A stretch of DNA of 64,000 nt from Streptomyces barkulensis (GCF_002843305.1 NZ_PGSG01000119.1:124001-188000); one strand, 5' to 3'; numbered from the stretch's first letter, positions 1 to 11,042 are shown. Notes: generated by a model from the sequence alone, not told the origin. A program made the numbers and translations.

Positions 1-33
1 CCGACGAATCGATGCTCGCAAGGAGATTGTGTT

Positions 34-1011
34 GTGACCGGGATCAAGACGACCGGCCAGAAGAAGATGATGTTCTTCTCGGGCCGCGCCCACCCCAGTC
101 TGGCGGAGGAGGTCGCGGGGCAGCTCGGTGTCGGCGTGGTCCCGACGAAGGCGTTCGACTTCGCCAACGGCGAGATCTACGTGCGCTTCCAGGAGTCCGC
201 CCGTGGCGCCGACTGCTTCCTGATGCAGAGCCACACCGCTCCGATCAACAAGTGGATCATGGAGCAGCTGATCATGGTGGACGCGCTCAAGCGGGCCTCG
301 GCCCGGAGCATCACCGTGATCGTGCCGTTCTACGGCTACGCGCGGCAGGACAAGAAGCACCGCGGCCGTGAGCCGATCTCGGCGCGGCTGATCGCCGATC
401 TGCTCAAGACGGCCGGCGCCGACCGGATCCTCACCATCGATCTGCACACCGACCAGATCCAGGGCTTCTTCGACGGCCCCGTCGACCACCTGTTCGCGCT
501 GCCGGTGCTGACGGACTACGTGGGCGGCAAGGTGGACCGTTCCAAGCTGACGGTGGTCTCGCCGGACGCGGGCCGGGTGCGGGTCGCCGACCGCTGGTGC
601 GACCGGCTGGGCGCGCCGCTGGCGATCGTGCACAAGCGCCGTGACCCGGACGTGGCGAACCAGGTGACCGTCCACGAGGTCGTCGGCGATGTGCGGGGCC
701 GGGTGTGTGTGCTGGTGGACGACATGGTCGACACCGGCGGCACGATCTGTGCGGCGGCCGACGCGCTGTTCGCCAACGGCGCCGAGGACGTGATCGTGGC
801 GGCCACGCACGGTGTGCTGTCCGGCCCGGCGGCGGACCGGCTGAAGAACTCCAACGTGAGCGAGTTCATCTTCACCAACACCCTGCCGACGCCGAGCGAG
901 GTGGACGTCGACAAGATCACGGTGCTGTCGATGGCGCCGACGATCGCCCGCGCGGTGCGCGAGGTGTTCGAGGACGGCTCGGTGACGAGCCTCTTCGACG
1001 AGCAGGCGTAA
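34..1011 (+). CDS. prs: Ribose-phosphate pyrophosphokinase
   Basis: Makes PRPP from ribose 5-phosphate and ATP, feeding purine, pyrimidine, histidine and tryptophan synthesis in the cytosol. The 325-aa product is full length for the family. Visible motifs are the N-terminal FSGRAHPSLAEEV region, the flexible loop YARQDKKHRGREPISA, DLHTDQIQGFF, VSPDAGRVRVA and the PRPP loop VDDMVDTGGT near residue 228. The GTG start at 34 has AGGAG at 21-25, 8 nt upstream. It is followed by a 42-bp palindromic terminator and then rplY. In actinobacteria the usual upstream neighbour is glmU, which would lie left of the window. Confidence 0.97.
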   Translation: MTGIKTTGQKKMMFFSGRAHPSLAEEVAGQLGVGVVPTKAFDFANGEIYVRFQESARGADCFLMQSHTAPINKWIMEQLIMVDALKRASARSITVIVPFYGYARQDKKHRGREPISARLIADLLKTAGADRILTIDLHTDQIQGFFDGPVDHLFALPVLTDYVGGKVDRSKLTVVSPDAGRVRVADRWCDRLGAPLAIVHKRRDPDVANQVTVHEVVGDVRGRVCVLVDDMVDTGGTICAAADALFANGAEDVIVAATHGVLSGPAADRLKNSNVSEFIFTNTLPTPSEVDVDKITVLSMAPTIARAVREVFEDGSVTSLFDEQA

Positions 1012-1021
1012 CGGTTCGGCG

Positions 1022-1063
1022 GGGGGGCGCCGTACCGGGCACGTGCCCGGTACGGCGCCCCCC
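1022..1063. terminator. Perfect 42-bp palindrome after prs
   Basis: Bases 1022-1063 form a perfect inverted repeat centred between 1042 and 1043, very GC-rich, starting 10 nt after the prs stop. There is no T-tract, as is common for Streptomyces stem-loop terminators. Confidence 0.75.
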
Positions 1064-1238
1064 GCCGTGTCCGCTCCCGCTTTCCCGGGGCGGTAGACTC
1101 GTGGAGTTGCTCGGCGAGGGAGCCGTGCCCGCGGTGGCACGGTGATCCGTTATCGACGCGCTCTTCGCAGCAGGTCAGTCGTGGCCGAGTAGCTCTGGCA
1201 ACCGCCACAGAACCGACTTGAGAGACGAGGAGTGCGTC

Positions 1239-1829
1239 ATGGCTGACGTCAAGATCTCCGCCGAGGTCCGCAAGGAGTTCGGCAAGGGCGCGTCCCGCAG
1301 GCTCCGCCGCGAGGACAAGGTTCCCGGTGTCATCTACGGGCACGGCACCGAGCCGGTCCACGTGGCCCTTCCCGGCTACGACCTGATGATGGCCCTGAAG
1401 ACCTCGAACGTGCTGATCACGCTGGACATCGAGGGCCGCCAGGAGCTGGTGATCCCCAAGGCCGTGCAGCGCGAGGCGATCCGCGGCTTCCTGGTCCACA
1501 TCGACCTGCTGGTGGTCAAGCGCGGCGAGCAGGTCACCGTCGAGATCCCGGTGCACACCGAGGGCGAGCTGGCCCCGGGCCAGTTCCTGCTGGAGCACGT
1601 GCTGAACACGCTGCCGGTGGAGGCCGAGGCCACCCACATCCCGGAGTCCGTGACCGTCTCCGTCCAGGGTCTGGCCGCCGGCGACTCCGTCCTGGCCAAG
1701 GACATCCCGCTGCCCAAGGGCTCCTCGCTGGCCGTCGAGGAGGACACCGTCGTCCTCAACGTGCTGGCCGCGCAGGCCGCCGAGGCCGCTGAGGGCGAGG
1801 GCGGCGAGGGCGAGGGCGCCGCGGAGTGA
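1239..1829 (+). CDS. rplY: 50S ribosomal protein L25 (CTC family, long form)
   Basis: Binds 5S rRNA in the large ribosomal subunit. The 196-aa protein is the long L25/CTC form: an N-terminal L25 barrel (ADVKISAEVRKEFGKGASRRLR, then VPGVIYGHG), a C-terminal beta domain (PVHTEGELAPGQFL, then THIPESVTVSV) and an acidic Glu/Gly/Ala tail. I chose ATG 1239 because GAGGAG lies 7 nt upstream; an in-frame start at 1218 would add seven residues without a ribosome site. A TAGACT sequence at 1094-1099 could be a -10 box of its own promoter, but no good -35 is visible. The prs-rplY-pth order is typical of actinobacteria. Confidence 0.95.
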   Translation: MADVKISAEVRKEFGKGASRRLRREDKVPGVIYGHGTEPVHVALPGYDLMMALKTSNVLITLDIEGRQELVIPKAVQREAIRGFLVHIDLLVVKRGEQVTVEIPVHTEGELAPGQFLLEHVLNTLPVEAEATHIPESVTVSVQGLAAGDSVLAKDIPLPKGSSLAVEEDTVVLNVLAAQAAEAAEGEGGEGEGAAE

Positions 1830-1858
1830 TCCGCGGGGTTCGCCCCCCTCTTTTCTCC

Positions 1859-1895
1859 GGCCGCCGGCCCGCGCCGTGGGCGCGGGCCGGCGGCC
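1859..1895. terminator. 17-bp stem, 3-nt loop after rplY
   Basis: Arms 1859-1875 and 1879-1895 are perfectly complementary around a GTG loop, about 30 nt after the rplY stop. It should end the rplY transcript or attenuate read-through into pth. Confidence 0.8.
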
Positions 1896-1907
1896 GTGGT
1901 GCTTTCC

Positions 1908-1949
1908 CGTAGGTCCGCTTGTAGGTCTGCCGTAGGTCCGCTGTAGGAG
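1908..1949 (+). repeat. Short tandem repeats running into the pth ribosome site
   Basis: The unit GTAGGTCCGCT occurs at 1909, 1921 (one change) and 1932, and a fourth, truncated copy at 1943 becomes the GTAGGAG ribosome-binding sequence of pth. Spacing is 11-12 bp. Confidence 0.6.
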
Positions 1950-1959
1950 AGAGACGACG

Positions 1960-2550
1960 ATGAGCGACGCCGACGCCCCCTGGCTGGTGGTGGGCCTGGG
2001 CAATCCCGGTCCGGAGTACGCGGCGAACCGGCACAACGTGGGGTTCATGGTCGCCGATCTGCTGGCCGGGCGGATCGGGGGGAAGTTCAAGACGCACCGC
2101 TCCCGGGCGCAGGTGCTGGAGGGCCGGCTGGGCGCTCCGGGCGCCGGGAGCCGCCGGGTGGTGCTGGCCAAGCCGATGTCGTACATGAATCTCTCGGGCG
2201 GCCCGGTCACCGCGCTGCGCGACTTCTACAAGGTGCCGCTGGAGCATCTGGTCGTGGTCCACGACGAGCTGGACGTCGACTACGGGGTGCTGCGGCTGAA
2301 GAAGGGCGGTGGCGACAACGGCCACAACGGGCTGAAGTCGCTCACCAAGTCCCTCGGTCCCGGCTACCACCGGGTGCGTTTCGGCATCGGCCGCCCGCCG
2401 GGCCGGATGCCGGTGGCCGACTTCGTTCTGAAGGACTTCTCCTCCGCCGAACGCAAGGAGCTCGACTACTTCGTGGACCGGGCCGCGGACGCCGTGGAGT
2501 GCCTGCTGGTGGACGGTCTGGAGCGGGCGCAGGGCACGTACAACTCGTGA
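1960..2550 (+). CDS. pth: Peptidyl-tRNA hydrolase
   Basis: Cleaves the ester bond of peptidyl-tRNAs that drop off the ribosome, recycling tRNA. The 196-aa product carries the signature [18 protein letters not shown] near residues 12-28 with the catalytic His (about residue 25), then [22 protein letters not shown] with the conserved Asp, and [12 protein letters not shown]. Length and motif order match bacterial Pth. ATG 1960 follows AGGAGAG. A GC-rich inverted repeat after the stop (about 2567-2595) may end the transcript. Confidence 0.96.
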   Translation: MSDADAPWLVVGLGNPGPEYAANRHNVGFMVADLLAGRIGGKFKTHRSRAQVLEGRLGAPGAGSRRVVLAKPMSYMNLSGGPVTALRDFYKVPLEHLVVVHDELDVDYGVLRLKKGGGDNGHNGLKSLTKSLGPGYHRVRFGIGRPPGRMPVADFVLKDFSSAERKELDYFVDRAADAVECLLVDGLERAQGTYNS

Positions 2551-2681
2551 GCCGGGCCTGAGCCGTGCCCCGGCCCGGGCCCGGGCCGTGTCCGGGCCGT
2601 GTCCGGGCTGCGCGGGCCCTGGGCGTACGCCGGGGGCGCGCGGAGGTTGACCGTCCGCTTCCCGTGCCCCAGGATCCCGCC

Positions 2682-3236
2682 ATGCCTCCTGGGTTCCCGA
2701 GTACCTCCGCCGGACGCGGCCCCGCGCGCCGGGCCGGTGAGAGCGCGTACGGCCTGCTGCTGCTGGCACGGGCGGCGCTGATGGGTGTGGTCGCGGCGGT
2801 GCTGGTGATGGCCGGTGTGTGGGTCTCCCTCGACGGGACGCGGCAGGCGGTGGCCGAACGTGGCGCGGTGCGGGGGACGATGACCGTCGCCGAGTGCGAC
2901 GGGTGGAGGTGCACGGGGCCGTTCGCGCCGGAGGGCGGCGGCGAGGGCGCGCGGGCGGAGGTCGCCGTCGAGGCGCCGGTGTCGTACGAGGCCGGTGAGC
3001 GGCTCCCGGTGGCGCTGTGGCCCGGCCGGGAGGGCTCGGACGGGTCGGACGGGTCGGACGGAGCCGAGGCGGTGCGCACCGGTACCGCCGGTGTGTTCTA
3101 CGCGTGGCTGCCGCTGGCGGGCGCGCTGGTGCTGGCCTCGCCGGTGATCGGGGGCGGCCTGGGCATGCGGCGCACCGCGTGGGGGGCCGGGCTGCTGGGG
3201 GTCGCGCTGATGGGGGCGGCGTTCGCGCTGCTGTGA
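2682..3236 (+). CDS. Small multi-pass membrane protein, unknown function
   Basis: The 184-aa product is not recognised as a named family. One hydrophobic segment lies at about residues 24-50 and two more in the last 50 residues, separated by an extracytoplasmic-looking loop. The loop carries a CDGWRC cysteine pair and a Gly-Ser-Asp repeat coded by three 9-bp tandem units near 3036-3062. The topology resembles DUF3592-type proteins. I chose ATG 2682; upstream in-frame codons read as low-quality Pro/Arg sequence. It sits between pth and a cell-wall protein gene. Confidence 0.7.
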   Translation: MPPGFPSTSAGRGPARRAGESAYGLLLLARAALMGVVAAVLVMAGVWVSLDGTRQAVAERGAVRGTMTVAECDGWRCTGPFAPEGGGEGARAEVAVEAPVSYEAGERLPVALWPGREGSDGSDGSDGAEAVRTGTAGVFYAWLPLAGALVLASPVIGGGLGMRRTAWGAGLLGVALMGAAFALL

Positions 3237-3313
3237 GTCGCGTTTTCCGGCGGGCTGCCCACCTCTAAGCATTTCGATCTTGATATTGATCTGATTGTTA
3301 TACGACACCCTCC

Positions 3314-3347
3314 GGGGCAGAGGTGACACAGGGGGGCAGATGTGACG
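3314..3347. repeat. 15-bp direct repeat upstream of the LAETG gene
   Basis: GGGGCAGAGGTGACA at 3314-3328 recurs as GGGGCAGATGTGACG at 3333-3347, period 19 bp, with two mismatches. It lies just upstream of a possible promoter (TTGACC at 3356, then a weak AGCTAC at 3381), so it may be an activator or repressor site. The stretch before it (3267-3303) is unusually AT-rich for this genome. Confidence 0.45.
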
Positions 3348-3446
3348 TATCGCGCTTGACCGGTTCCGTGTGGCGGGAAAAGCTACGCCCACCCCCCTCA
3401 TTCCCCACACGTCCCAGATGTCCCCCGCCACCAAAGGTGGTAGTTC

Positions 3447-4238
3447 ATGCGCATTCCCACTTCCACGCGTGCGGCAGCGGTGGCCGCGGCGGCCTGCATG
3501 GCGCTGGCCCCGGCCGCCCCCGCTTTCGCGACGGGATCCTCCTCCCCCGAGCTGCGTCAGCCGCTGCCCATCACCGCGGCCGAGTTCGAGAGGGGCGAGT
3601 GCCCGACCGTTCCGGAGGACAAGGACGGCTGGCACTTCGTCCTGCCGGCCGGCGGCAAGGAGAAGCCCGAGTTCGTCAAGCTCACGGTCACCTTCGAGCC
3701 CGGCGGCACCCAGACGATCACCGAGTTCGGCCCGCCGTCCGACAAGCACGCCTACGTGGCCTCCGAGCCCGGGGCGAAGCTCGTCGCCGCCGAGGCCGAG
3801 ATCAAGGGTGGTGACCTCGACAAGTTCAACCTGTCCCACACCTGCCCCGCCACCGACACCACCGGCGGTTCCACGGGCGAGACCACCGGTGAGACCACCG
3901 AGGGCACCACCACCGGCGGCGGTGAGGAGACCGCCGGCGGCAGCACGGAGGGCACCTCCGAGGGCACCGCGGGCGAGACCACCGAGGGCACCACCGGTGA
4001 GACCACCGAGGGCGCCGCGGGCGGCGAGGAGACCACCGGCGGCACCGAGGGCTCCACCGGCGAGGCCACCGAGGGCGTCGCCGGCGGCGAGGAGCCGGGC
4101 GAGTCGACGGGCGAGGGCGGCAACCTGGCCGAGACCGGCGCCGAGGCCCCCGTCGCCGCGCTCGCGGCGGCCGCCGCGGCGCTGCTGGGCGCGGGCGCTT
4201 ACCTGGTGATGCGCCGTCGCAAGGTCGCCCAGGACTGA
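3447..4238 (+). CDS. LAETG-anchored cell-wall surface protein
   Basis: The 263-aa product has a signal peptide (residues 1-29, ending PAFA), a globular region of about 100 residues with two cysteines (GECPTVP and SHTCPA), then a long Thr/Gly/Glu/Ser low-complexity stalk. The C-terminus is a sorting signal: LAETG, a hydrophobic helix, and MRRRK. LAXTG is the motif used by class E sortases of Streptomyces, so the protein should be attached to peptidoglycan. The ATG at 3447 follows AAAGGTGG. No sortase gene is in the window. Function of the globular part is unknown. Confidence 0.85.
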   Translation: MRIPTSTRAAAVAAAACMALAPAAPAFATGSSSPELRQPLPITAAEFERGECPTVPEDKDGWHFVLPAGGKEKPEFVKLTVTFEPGGTQTITEFGPPSDKHAYVASEPGAKLVAAEAEIKGGDLDKFNLSHTCPATDTTGGSTGETTGETTEGTTTGGGEETAGGSTEGTSEGTAGETTEGTTGETTEGAAGGEETTGGTEGSTGEATEGVAGGEEPGESTGEGGNLAETGAEAPVAALAAAAAALLGAGAYLVMRRRKVAQD

Positions 4239-4280
4239 TCCCGGGCCCCTGACGCGAGGCGCACGGCCGCAGGCTGGACC

Positions 4281-4314
4281 AAGGGCCCCTCTCCCGCCCG
4301 GGAGAGGGGCCCTT
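4281..4314. terminator. Bidirectional terminator between the LAETG gene and ppc
   Basis: Perfect 15-bp arms (4281-4295 and 4300-4314) with a GCCC loop, A-rich on the left and T-rich on the right ends, between two convergent genes. It suits termination of both strands. Confidence 0.85.
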
Positions 4315-4404
4315 CGCCGTTCACACGCTCGTCCGCGCCCCGTCCGCACCCTGTCCGCGCCCCCAGGACGCGGGACGCGGGCAGGGTGCGGGGCGCGGCG
4401 CGCC

Positions 4405-7260
<2,856 letters not shown>

Positions 7261-7400
7261 AGGTGCGGCTCCTTGCGGCGATGCTTCTGGCAGGTCACGG
7301 ACCGCGTTGTCCGACGGCTCCCAGGATAGGCCGCCGCCGGAGTGCGTGGATCATCCAGTCCACCATGCGGCCCTCTTGCCCTCGTGCTCATGGCTGCCAT

Positions 7401-7433
7401 ACTTACGATTGCGTAGGTTACGGGACCGTAAGT
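7401..7433. promoter_or_regulatory. Palindromic operator before the desaturase gene
   Basis: Two overlapping dyads lie 40-70 bp before the desaturase start: an imperfect TTACG/CGTAG pair (7403-7415) and a perfect TTACGG-GA-CCGTAA (7418-7431). Together they are bounded by ACTTACG (7401) and CGTAAGT (7427-7433). It is most easily explained as the binding site of the TetR regulator encoded just downstream. Confidence 0.6.
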
Positions 7434-7473
7434 AACGCACCCCCCGTCCCCCAGCTTCAAACGAGAGCGATCT

Positions 7474-8484
7474 ATGACGATCAGTCCCGACGTGCTTCGC
7501 ACGAACTCCCAGGACACAGCGGGCACGGCGAAATCCGCCGCGGCGTCCGGGGAACCGCTCCCCTCGGCCACGCTCGGCGGCGAGCAGCGCCGTTCCGTGG
7601 AGCAGATCACCCTTCTGCTGTTCATCACCGTCCCCTTCGTCGCCCTGGTGGCCGCGGTTCCGCTCGCCTGGGGCTGGGGGGTGAGCTGGCTGGACCTCGG
7701 GCTGCTGGTCGGCATGTACTTCCTGGGCTGCCACGGCATCACCATCGGTTTCCACCGCTACTTCACCCACGGCGCGTTCAAGGCGAAGAAGCCGCTGCGC
7801 GTCGCGCTGGCGATCGCCGGGTCGATGGCCGTGGAGGGTCCGCTGGTGCGGTGGGTCGCCGACCACCGCAAGCACCACAGGTACTCCGACGCCGAGGGCG
7901 ACCCGCACTCCCCCTGGCGCTACGGCGAGACCGTCCCCGCCCTGCTCAAGGGCCTGTGGTGGGCCCATGTGGGCTGGATGTTCGACGAGGAGCAGACGCC
8001 GCAGCACAAGTACGCCCCGGATCTGATCAAGGACCCGGTCATCCGCCGCGTCTCCCGCCAGTTCGTGCTGTGGACGGCCGTGTCGCTGGCCGTCCCGCCG
8101 GTGGTCGGCGGACTGGTCACGATGAGCTGGCAGGGCGCGCTGACCGCGTTCTTCTGGGGCTCGCTGGTGCGGGTGGCGCTGCTGCACCACGTCACCTGGT
8201 CGATCAACTCCATCTGCCACGCGGTGGGCAAGCGCCCGTTCAAGTCGCGTGACCGCTCGGGCAACGTGTGGTGGCTGGCGGTGCTCTCCTGCGGGGAGTC
8301 CTGGCACAACCTGCACCACGCGGACCCGACCTGCGCCCGGCACGGTGTGCTGAAGGGCCAGATCGACTCCAGCGCCCGGCTGATCCGCTGGTTCGAGAAG
8401 GCCGGCTGGGCGTACGACGTGCGCTGGCCGTCGCGGAAGCGGATCGACTCCCGCCGCCGGGAGGAGGCCGCAGAAGCGGCATGA
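7474..8484 (+). CDS. Membrane fatty-acid (acyl-CoA) delta-9-type desaturase
   Basis: Di-iron desaturase that inserts a cis double bond into saturated acyl chains. The 336-aa protein has the three diagnostic histidine boxes: HRYFTH (about residue 94), HRKHH (about 131) and HNLHH (about 278). Hydrophobic pairs at about 45-90 and 190-235 fit a four-helix membrane protein. The ATG 7474 has a GAGAG-type ribosome site. It is followed after 7 bp by a TetR gene and preceded by a palindromic operator, so membrane-lipid-responsive repression is likely. Confidence 0.92.
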   Translation: MTISPDVLRTNSQDTAGTAKSAAASGEPLPSATLGGEQRRSVEQITLLLFITVPFVALVAAVPLAWGWGVSWLDLGLLVGMYFLGCHGITIGFHRYFTHGAFKAKKPLRVALAIAGSMAVEGPLVRWVADHRKHHRYSDAEGDPHSPWRYGETVPALLKGLWWAHVGWMFDEEQTPQHKYAPDLIKDPVIRRVSRQFVLWTAVSLAVPPVVGGLVTMSWQGALTAFFWGSLVRVALLHHVTWSINSICHAVGKRPFKSRDRSGNVWWLAVLSCGESWHNLHHADPTCARHGVLKGQIDSSARLIRWFEKAGWAYDVRWPSRKRIDSRRREEAAEAA

Positions 8485-8491
8485 TGGAGGA

Positions 8492-9160
8492 GTGGCGACC
8501 GACGACAGCAGTACCAAGGGCAGGCCCTCAGGAACCACCCGGCGGACCCGCCGCCGGATGACGGGGAAGGAGCGCCGCGAACAACTGCTGGACATCGGTC
8601 GCGCGCTCTTCGCCGAACGCGGCTTCGAGGGCACGTCGGTGGAGGAGATCGCGGCCAAGGCCGGGGTCTCCAAGCCGGTGGTCTACGAGCACTTCGGCGG
8701 CAAGGAGGGGCTGTACGCGGTCGTGGTCGACCGGGAGATGCGGCGGCTGCTGGACATGGTGACGGGGGCACTGACCGGCGGTCATCCGCGTGAGCTGCTG
8801 GAGCAGGCGGCGTTCGCGCTGCTGGACTACATCGAGCAGTACACCGACGGGTTCCGCATCCTGGTGCGGGACTCGCCGGTGGCCCAGTCGACGGGCACCT
8901 TCGCCTCGCTGATCAGCGACATCGCCACCCAGGTGGAGGACATTCTGGGCCTGGAGTTCAAGGCGCGCGGCTTCGACCCGAAGCTGGCGCCGCTGTACGC
9001 GCAGGCCCTGGTGGGCATGGTGGCCCTGACGGGCCAGTGGTGGCTGAACGCCCGCAGGCCCGACAAGCCCGAGGTGGCCGCCCATCTGGTGAACCTCGCC
9101 TGGCACGGGCTGGACGGCCTGGAGCCCAAGCCGCGCCTGATAGGCCACCGCCGCAGCTGA
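8492..9160 (+). CDS. TetR-family transcriptional regulator
   Basis: The 222-aa protein has an N-terminal TetR helix-turn-helix (GTSVEEIAAKAGVSKPVVYE, then HFGGKEGLYAVVV, about residues 48-80) preceded by a basic stretch. A C-terminal ligand-binding domain follows. GTG 8492 has GGAGG at 8486-8490. It starts 7 bp after the desaturase stop, so the two are cotranscribed. It probably represses the pair through the operator at 7401-7433, sensing an acyl-CoA or fatty acid; the ligand is inferred, not seen. Confidence 0.9.
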   Translation: MATDDSSTKGRPSGTTRRTRRRMTGKERREQLLDIGRALFAERGFEGTSVEEIAAKAGVSKPVVYEHFGGKEGLYAVVVDREMRRLLDMVTGALTGGHPRELLEQAAFALLDYIEQYTDGFRILVRDSPVAQSTGTFASLISDIATQVEDILGLEFKARGFDPKLAPLYAQALVGMVALTGQWWLNARRPDKPEVAAHLVNLAWHGLDGLEPKPRLIGHRRS

Positions 9161-9192
9161 GGCCCGGCGGCCGGGCTCCCCTCGCGCGCCCG

Positions 9193-9564
9193 TCACCCGG
9201 CCGGCTGAAGGAACTCCAGCCGGTTGCCGACGGGGTCGGCGCTGTGGAAGCGGCGCACGCCGGGGACGGAGTCGTCCCAGGTGACCGGGTGCCCGGCGTC
9301 CGCCAGGCGGGTGGCCAGGGTGTCCAGGGTTTCGGCGTCCCTCACCCGCAGGCCGGGGTGGGCCTTGAGCGCGGGCCGGAAATCCTCCTCGATCCCGAGG
9401 TGGAGCCGGACGGAGCCGGCTTCGAACCAGCAGCCGCCGCGGGCCGCGAGGGCGGGCGGCTTGGGGGTCTCCGCCATACCGAGCAGTCCGGTGTAGAAGG
9501 CGCGCAGGATCTCCTCGGATCCGCGCGGGGCGGCGAGCTGTACGTGGTCGAGCGCCTCGATCAC
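9193..9564 (-). CDS. VOC-family (glyoxalase/dioxygenase fold) protein
   Basis: The 123-aa protein has the vicinal-oxygen-chelate layout: an N-terminal LDHVQLAAPRGSEEILRAFY strand-helix, a central HLGIEEDFRPALKAHPGL, and a C-terminal FHSADPVGNRLEFLQP. Metal-ligand candidates are His7, His55 and the C-terminal Glu. The substrate cannot be told. The ribosome site is AAGGAG upstream of the start on the minus strand. It ends close to the convergent TetR gene. Confidence 0.85.
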   Translation of the reverse strand: MIEALDHVQLAAPRGSEEILRAFYTGLLGMAETPKPPALAARGGCWFEAGSVRLHLGIEEDFRPALKAHPGLRVRDAETLDTLATRLADAGHPVTWDDSVPGVRRFHSADPVGNRLEFLQPAG

Positions 9565-9600
9565 GGTGTCTCCTTCCGGAAGTCCGCCCGGCGGGCGCCC

Positions 9601-9628
9601 GGGCGTGGGTTCGTGGGCGTGGGTTCGT
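9601..9628. repeat. Tandem duplication of a 14-bp unit
   Basis: GGGCGTGGGTTCGT occurs twice head to tail (9601-9614 and 9615-9628) between the VOC and methyltransferase genes. Confidence 0.8.
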
Positions 9629-9638
9629 GGGCGCTCGC

Positions 9639-9660
9639 GCCGTCAGGTACACCTGACGGC
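9639..9660. terminator. 10-bp hairpin overlapping the methyltransferase stop
   Basis: GCCGTCAGGT (9639-9648) pairs with ACCTGACGGC (9651-9660) around a 2-nt loop and overlaps the stop codon of the leftward methyltransferase gene. Confidence 0.5.
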
Positions 9661-10476
9661 GACGGCGAAGATCCGGCGGAACGGGAAGAGGGTGCCGTGG
9701 GGGCCCGGCGGGTAGGCCTCGCGCAGCAGGTCGCGGTACTCGGCCAGGAACGCCTCGCGTGCGGCCGCGTCGGGGTCGAGTGCGGTGAGGACGGGACGCA
9801 GGGCGGTGCCCTTCATCCACTCCAGCACCGGGTCCCGGCCGGTGAGGACGTGCACGTACGTCGTCTCCCACACGTCCGTTTCGCAGCCGAGCGCCGCCAG
9901 CGCCTGGGCGTATTCGGCGGGTTCGGCCACAGGGGTGCGGCGGGTTCCGGCTCCGAGGCGGTCGCGCCAGCGCGGTGAGGTGCACAGGTCCGTGAGCAGG
10001 GTGTGCCCGGGGGCGGCGAAGTTGCCGGGGACCTGGAAGGCCAGGACGCCTGTGGGGCGCAGCGCCGCGATCCAGTCGGGGAAACGGGTGATGTGTCCGG
10101 GGCACCAGTGCAGCGCCGCGTTGGAGACGATCAGGTCGTGCGGCTCCTTGGGGTGCCAGGCGGCAAGGTCGGCGCGGGCGAAGTCCACGGCTCCGCCCCC
10201 GGAGGTGGGTCCGGCGTGCGCACGGGCCTCGGCGAGCATCGCCTCGGACAGGTCGTAGCCGGTGATCCGGGCCGCGGGCCAGTGTTCGGCCAGCAGAGCG
10301 GTCGGCTCGCCGGGGCCGCAGCCCAGGTCGGCGATGCGGGGCCGGGGCGAGGGCAGAGGGGGGACGCGGGCCAGCAGGTCGTGGAGCGGGCGCAGGCGGT
10401 GGCCGGCATGGCTGCGGTACTGCGCGGGGTCCCACACCGGGACGCCGGTGCGCCGGAGCGGGTCGGCTGGTTCCAT
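9643..10476 (-). CDS. SAM methyltransferase, trans-aconitate 2-methyltransferase-like
   Basis: Class I SAM-dependent methyltransferase. From the ATG at 10476 the 277-aa protein opens with WDPAQYRSHAGHRLRPLHDL, followed by the SAM motif IADLGCGPGEPTALL, YDLSEAMLAEA, and WCPGHITRFPDW, the pattern of Tam enzymes that methylate trans-aconitate. A longer in-frame GTG start at 10521 would run through the MarR-type palindrome, so I prefer 10476. It is divergent from the MarR gene and probably under its control. Confidence 0.82.
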   Translation of the reverse strand: MEPADPLRRTGVPVWDPAQYRSHAGHRLRPLHDLLARVPPLPSPRPRIADLGCGPGEPTALLAEHWPAARITGYDLSEAMLAEARAHAGPTSGGGAVDFARADLAAWHPKEPHDLIVSNAALHWCPGHITRFPDWIAALRPTGVLAFQVPGNFAAPGHTLLTDLCTSPRWRDRLGAGTRRTPVAEPAEYAQALAALGCETDVWETTYVHVLTGRDPVLEWMKGTALRPVLTALDPDAAAREAFLAEYRDLLREAYPPGPHGTLFPFRRIFAVAVRCT

Positions 10477-10499
10477 GGCAGTAGGGTCCGCCGGAGTTA

Positions 10500-10513
10500 T
10501 CTCGATGTCAAGA
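10500..10513. promoter_or_regulatory. MarR-type operator between methyltransferase and MarR genes
   Basis: TCTCGA-TG-TCAAGA is a 6-2-6 inverted repeat with one mismatch (perfect would be TCTTGA/TCAAGA). It sits between the divergent starts at 10476 and 10548, as expected for an autoregulatory MarR site. Confidence 0.6.
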
Positions 10514-10547
10514 GACTTCACGTCGACAGAACTACTACACTGTCCTC

Positions 10548-11042
10548 ATGGAGGACGAGGTCGACCGACTGGTGGCAGCGTGGCGCCGCGAGCGCCCCGA
10601 TCTCGATGTGGAGCCCCTGGAGGTGCTCAGCCGGGTCAGCAGGCTCGCCCGCCACCTCGACCGGGCCCGCCGCATCGCCTTCGCCGAACACGGGCTGGAG
10701 CCCTGGGAGTTCGACGTGCTGACCGCGCTGCGCCGGGCCGGCGCCCCCTACCAGCTCTCCCCCGGCCAGCTGCTGACGCAGACCCTGGTCACCTCCGGGA
10801 CCATGACCAACCGCATCGACCGGCTGGCGAAGAAGGGACTGGTGGAGCGGCTGCCCGACCCCAGCGACCGGCGCGGCGTACTGGTCCGGCTGACGGAGGC
10901 CGGACGCGACCGCGCCGACCGGGCCCTGGCCGGACTGCTGGAACAGGAGCGGGCCATCCTCGCCGAGCTGCCGTCCAGCCGGCGGGCGGAGCTGGCCGGG
11001 CTGCTGCGGCAGCTCACCGCGCCGTTCGACAACGTCCCCTGA
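10548..11042 (+). CDS. MarR-family transcriptional regulator
   Basis: The 164-aa protein has the MarR winged helix: LTALRRAGAPYQLSPGQLL, then VTSGTMTNRIDRLAKKGLVE with the wing DPSDRRGVLVRLTEAG, flanked by dimerisation helices. The ATG lies 72 bp from the divergent methyltransferase start with a palindrome between them, so it most likely represses both. No sensing cysteine of the OhrR type is apparent; the ligand is unknown. Confidence 0.9.
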   Translation: MEDEVDRLVAAWRRERPDLDVEPLEVLSRVSRLARHLDRARRIAFAEHGLEPWEFDVLTALRRAGAPYQLSPGQLLTQTLVTSGTMTNRIDRLAKKGLVERLPDPSDRRGVLVRLTEAGRDRADRALAGLLEQERAILAELPSSRRAELAGLLRQLTAPFDNVP

